Source: CAZWIT01 sp964533435
GTDB lineage: Bacteria > Patescibacteriota > Patescibacteriia > UBA1558 > GWA2-36-10
DNA length: 5,803 nucleotides
Reading direction: 5' to 3'
Assembly (NCBI GenBank): GCA_964533435.1
Contig: CAZHLU010000061.1
Location: forward strand, 1-5,803
The position numbers and the translations under genes are program-made. Shown here one piece after another: positions 3,335 to 5,803 of this stretch. How positions within the stretch are numbered: the stretch's first letter is position 1; each line of letters opens with the position of its first letter. The notes under the pieces are model-generated. The model ran no database searches and was not told where the DNA came from. It saw only the letters and a program-made list of their open reading frames with translations.

Positions 3335-4600
3335 ATGAAAAAAAATATCAAAGAAAATATATATTTAGACCACGCTGCCACAACCGCTACTGATCCAGAA
3401 GTAGTAGCTAGCATGGCGCCATATTGGACAGAAAAATTTGGCAATCCTTCTAGTCTTTATTCTTTAGGACTAGAGGCTAAAAACGCTATTGATGCTGCCC
3501 GATTAAGTATTGCCAAATTTTTAAACTGTAAAGAAAACGAAATTATTTTTACTGGCGGTGGCACCGAAAGCATTAACTTAGCTATCAAAGGTTTGTTTTA
3601 TAATTATTTAAGTGCTGACAAAAAACCACACTTAATTATTTCTAGCGTTGAGCACCACGCTGTTTTTGCAGCTGCTGAAAGATTAAAAAAACAAGGTTTT
3701 AGTGTATCAGTAATACCAGTTGATGCTGATGGTCTTATAATACTATCCGAATTAGAAAAAGCCATACAAGACAATACTCTTCTGATCAGTGTCATGTTAG
3801 CCAATAATGAAGTTGGCACAATCCAGCCTATCCAAAAAATTGGCAACTGGTTAAATAAGCTCAATCAAGAACGTACTCAAAATAATTTAACAAAAATTTA
3901 TTTACATACTGATGCTTGCCAAGCAGCTGGTAGTTTAGACCTTGATGTAAATAAACTACACGTTGATTTACTTACCTTAAATGGTAGTAAAATCTATGGA
4001 CCAAAAGGTATTGGTGTTTTGTACATTAAATCTGGCACTAATTTAGTACCTTTAATTGATGGCGGTGGCCAAGAAAGAAATTTACGTTCTGGTACTGAAA
4101 ATATACCAGCCATTATCGGCCTAGCTAAAGCTTTGAGCTTGGCCCAAAATGCCAAAGAAAAAGAAAACGAAAGACTAACAGCTTTACGCGACTACTTAAT
4201 CAAAGAATTATTAACAAAAATTCCTAAAACTATTTTAAATGGACACGCTCAAGAACGCTTAGCTAATAATGTTAATATCTCCTTCTTAGATGTTGAAGGT
4301 GAAGCTTTACTACTCTATTTAGATGAAGTTGGTATCCAAGCCTCTACTGGCTCAGCTTGCACCTCTACTACTTTAGAACCTTCTCATGTTATTCGTGCCT
4401 TGGGCAGACCCTATGAAGCTGCTCATGGCTCCTTACGTTTTACTTTGGGTAAACACACAACAAAAAAAGATTTGGAATACTTAATAGAAAAACTAGCTAT
4501 CATAGTTGATAAGCTCCGCAAAGCCTCACCCGTAATAGTAGATATGGCCGAACTTGAACGCGCTATCAAAGAAGCTCCTAAAAAAATTATTAATCTATAA
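3335..4600 (+). CDS. nifS: Cysteine desulfurase, NifS/IscS type (class I)
   Basis: The enzyme has 421 aa, slightly longer than usual for the family. It is PLP-dependent and removes sulfur from cysteine to give alanine and an enzyme persulfide, passed to the scaffold encoded next. YLDHAATT is at 10-17 and the cofactor loop TGGGTES at 73-79. His107 (SVEHH) stacks on PLP, and Asp193 and Gln196 (HTDACQ) contact it. Lys219 in NGSKIYGPKG forms the Schiff base. Cys342 in STGSACTSTTLEPS is the active-site cysteine on the long mobile loop of class I enzymes, and Arg368 (SLRFTLG) binds the substrate carboxylate. The residue before the PLP lysine is Ser, where IscS has His. The tail (about 395-421) is extended and charged. 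It lies 11 nt after the peroxiredoxin gene and 25 nt before the scaffold gene. Whether to call it nifS or iscS is a matter of naming. Confidence 0.95.
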   Translation: MKKNIKENIYLDHAATTATDPEVVASMAPYWTEKFGNPSSLYSLGLEAKNAIDAARLSIAKFLNCKENEIIFTGGGTESINLAIKGLFYNYLSADKKPHLIISSVEHHAVFAAAERLKKQGFSVSVIPVDADGLIILSELEKAIQDNTLLISVMLANNEVGTIQPIQKIGNWLNKLNQERTQNNLTKIYLHTDACQAAGSLDLDVNKLHVDLLTLNGSKIYGPKGIGVLYIKSGTNLVPLIDGGGQERNLRSGTENIPAIIGLAKALSLAQNAKEKENERLTALRDYLIKELLTKIPKTILNGHAQERLANNVNISFLDVEGEALLLYLDEVGIQASTGSACTSTTLEPSHVIRALGRPYEAAHGSLRFTLGKHTTKKDLEYLIEKLAIIVDKLRKASPVIVDMAELERAIKEAPKKIINL

Positions 4601-4625
4601 TTTAAAAAATAACTAAATTACATAT

Positions 4626-5306
4626 ATGTCTAAAAAAGATACAACAACAGCCTTGTCTAGTGCTAGTGAAATGGACATTGTGCCAAAAGCCGGTCAAGAT
4701 TCTTGGCTTTATTCTGATATTGTCAAAGAACATTTCTTTAATCCTAAAAATCTTATTTCTGATGCCAGCCAAATGCAAAATTATGATGGCTTAGGCATGG
4801 TCGGAAGTCCTGCTTGTGGCGATATGATGAAAATCTGGATTTGGGTAAATAAAGATAAAGACACTATTAAAGATATGAAATGGCAAACCTTTGGTTGCGC
4901 TTCAGCCATTGGTGCTACTTCGATGTTATCTGTTATGGTGACTGAAAACGGCGGCATGAAAATTGATCAAGCTTTAAAAATTCAAGCTCAAGATATTACT
5001 GCTCGTTTAGGTGGTTTGCCTACCCGTAAAATTCATTGCTCAGTTTTGGGTGACAAAGCTTTACGTAGCGCTATTAATAATTATTTTTTCAAGAGCAATC
5101 AAAAAGATCGCATTGTCGAAGAAAAAGCACGCATCATCGATAAAGTTGCCCAAGTAACTGACCATGATATCGAAGAAGCTGTTTTAGAAGGTGCTATCAC
5201 CTTAGAAGCTGTTCAGAAAAAAACTAAAGTTGGTATTGGCCAACCAGAAGTAATACCCGAAGTAGAACAATTAATCAGATTTTACCAAGAAAAATACTTT
5301 GGTTAA
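4626..5306 (+). CDS. nifU: IscU/NifU Fe-S scaffold with Cys-less BFD-like C-terminal domain
   Basis: The protein has 226 aa. Residues 1-26 are a polar extension. Residues 27-155 are the NifU_N/IscU scaffold: YSDIVKEHFFNPKN (29-42), GSPACGDMMKIWI (60-72) with Cys64 and Asp66, TFGCASAIGATS (88-99) with Cys91, and KIHCSVLGDKALRSAI (135-150) with Cys138. All three cluster-binding cysteines and the aspartate are present, so assembly of clusters from NifS sulfur is well supported. Residues about 168-217 resemble the BFD/NifU central [2Fe-2S] domain (ARIIDKVAQVTDHDIEEAVL, then TLEAVQKKTKVGIG and PEVEQLI). The positions where that domain has CxC and CxxC carry no cysteine at all, and Cys138 is the last cysteine. 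No Nfu-type CxxC domain follows. The order nifS-nifU is the classical arrangement. Confidence 0.93.
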   Translation: MSKKDTTTALSSASEMDIVPKAGQDSWLYSDIVKEHFFNPKNLISDASQMQNYDGLGMVGSPACGDMMKIWIWVNKDKDTIKDMKWQTFGCASAIGATSMLSVMVTENGGMKIDQALKIQAQDITARLGGLPTRKIHCSVLGDKALRSAINNYFFKSNQKDRIVEEKARIIDKVAQVTDHDIEEAVLEGAITLEAVQKKTKVGIGQPEVIPEVEQLIRFYQEKYFG

Positions 5307-5334
5307 AAACTATTTATTAATTAATACAAAAAAT

Positions 5335-5803
5335 ATGAACAAACAATTTATCACTCCTGACCTATCCTATGGCTACGACGCCTTAGAACCATATATAGAC
5401 AAAGAAACCATGATGATTCATCACGACAAACATCATGTTGCCTATACTACTAACTTAAATAAAGCTCTAGAAAAATACCCAGAATTTTTTGAGCAAAGTA
5501 TTGAAAATATTTTAAGCAATTTAAACACTGTGCCTGAAGATGTTAGGACGGCCGTTAAAAATCACGGTGGCGGACATTTGCACCATAATATTTTTTGGGA
5601 AACACTAGGACCTGCCAAAGATAATAATTTGCCTAGTGGCAAATTATTAGAAGCTATCGAAAAAGACTTTACTAGCTTTGATAAATTTAAAGAAGAATTA
5701 ACTGCAGCTGCTAGTACTGTCTTTGGCGCTGGCTGGGCTTGGCTATCACTTGCTGATAACAAACTAATCATTGAAAAAACTGCCAATCAAGATAGTCCTT
5801 ATA
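5335..5803 (+). CDS. sodA: Superoxide dismutase, Mn-type of the Fe/Mn family (3' end outside window)
   Basis: The first 156 codons are present and the gene runs off the right edge. LSYGYDALEPYIDKETMMIHH (from 10) is the family N-terminus. The metal ligands His29 (IHHDKHH) and His84 (HLHHNIFW) are visible; the Asp and His of the DxWEHAY motif lie beyond the edge. FGAGWAWL is at 130-137. TANQDSP (149-155) carries Gln152, the outer-sphere glutamine typical of MnSOD, while the position of the FeSOD glutamine in the HNIFW helix is Gly80. This points to manganese, or a cambialistic enzyme. There is no signal peptide, so it is cytoplasmic. It converts superoxide to hydrogen peroxide and oxygen. It lies 28 nt after nifU with no terminator between, so it is probably in the same operon. 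The start follows AAAAAT without a Shine-Dalgarno. Confidence 0.93.
   Translation, partial: MNKQFITPDLSYGYDALEPYIDKETMMIHHDKHHVAYTTNLNKALEKYPEFFEQSIENILSNLNTVPEDVRTAVKNHGGGHLHHNIFWETLGPAKDNNLPSGKLLEAIEKDFTSFDKFKEELTAAASTVFGAGWAWLSLADNKLIIEKTANQDSPY

Noticed and set aside
3604..3864. Minus-strand 86-aa ORF inside nifS
   Set aside because: Shadow of a well-supported gene, without start signals of its own. The minus-strand ORFs at 2617-2838 (opposite the ferredoxin) and 5562-5786 (opposite sodA) are rejected for the same reason.
1..5803. CRISPR array, tRNA or rRNA genes, insertion sequence ends
   Set aside because: I found no regularly spaced repeats, no cloverleaf-like tRNA pattern and no transposase motif or terminal repeats. 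The repeated TTGTCAAT words are promoter -35 boxes.

Overview
The window looks like a piece of a low-GC bacterial chromosome. The right half is about 37% GC where I counted it (22/60 in 3901-3960). Compact genes, tiny intergenic gaps, housekeeping starts without Shine-Dalgarno sequences and the mix of protein families suggest a Patescibacteria (CPR)-type organism. That assignment is inference: there is no rRNA or marker gene here. All promoters recognised are of the sigma-70 type (TTGACA-17-TATAAT).

Left half, minus strand (about 1-2570): a run of short transcription units, read right to left. (1) A GC-rich gene (36/60 GC in 1741-1800) for a diverged MYG1/DHH-like phosphoesterase with a cysteine-rich tail (1391-2461). 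It has a consensus extended -10 promoter and a long terminator. (2) A 71-aa zinc-ribbon protein (1015-1230). (3) A 57-aa single-pass membrane protein with an acidic tail (698-871). (4) A promoter that runs almost directly into a terminator-like hairpin (570-652), followed by two or three micro-ORFs of 47, 46 and perhaps 27 aa, each with one hydrophobic segment (144-552), closed by a terminator at 44-78. Units 1-3 each carry AAGGAG-N6-ATG, and in three places a new -35 box lies 1-13 nt beyond the previous terminator.

Right half, plus strand (2580-5803): a divergent promoter whose -35 box is back to back with that of the MYG1-like gene drives a tight five-gene operon. The genes are a three-cysteine ferredoxin, a Bcp-type peroxiredoxin, a NifS/IscS cysteine desulfurase, an IscU/NifU scaffold with a C-terminal BFD-like domain lacking all cysteine ligands, and a Mn-type superoxide dismutase cut by the window edge. 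Gaps are 4, 11, 25 and 28 nt.

The operon reads as one module for building Fe-S clusters and protecting them from oxygen: SOD converts superoxide to peroxide, peroxiredoxin removes peroxide, NifS supplies sulfur, NifU assembles clusters, and the ferredoxin is a cluster-bearing electron carrier. The minus-strand units are the less explained part. Their function is unknown to me.
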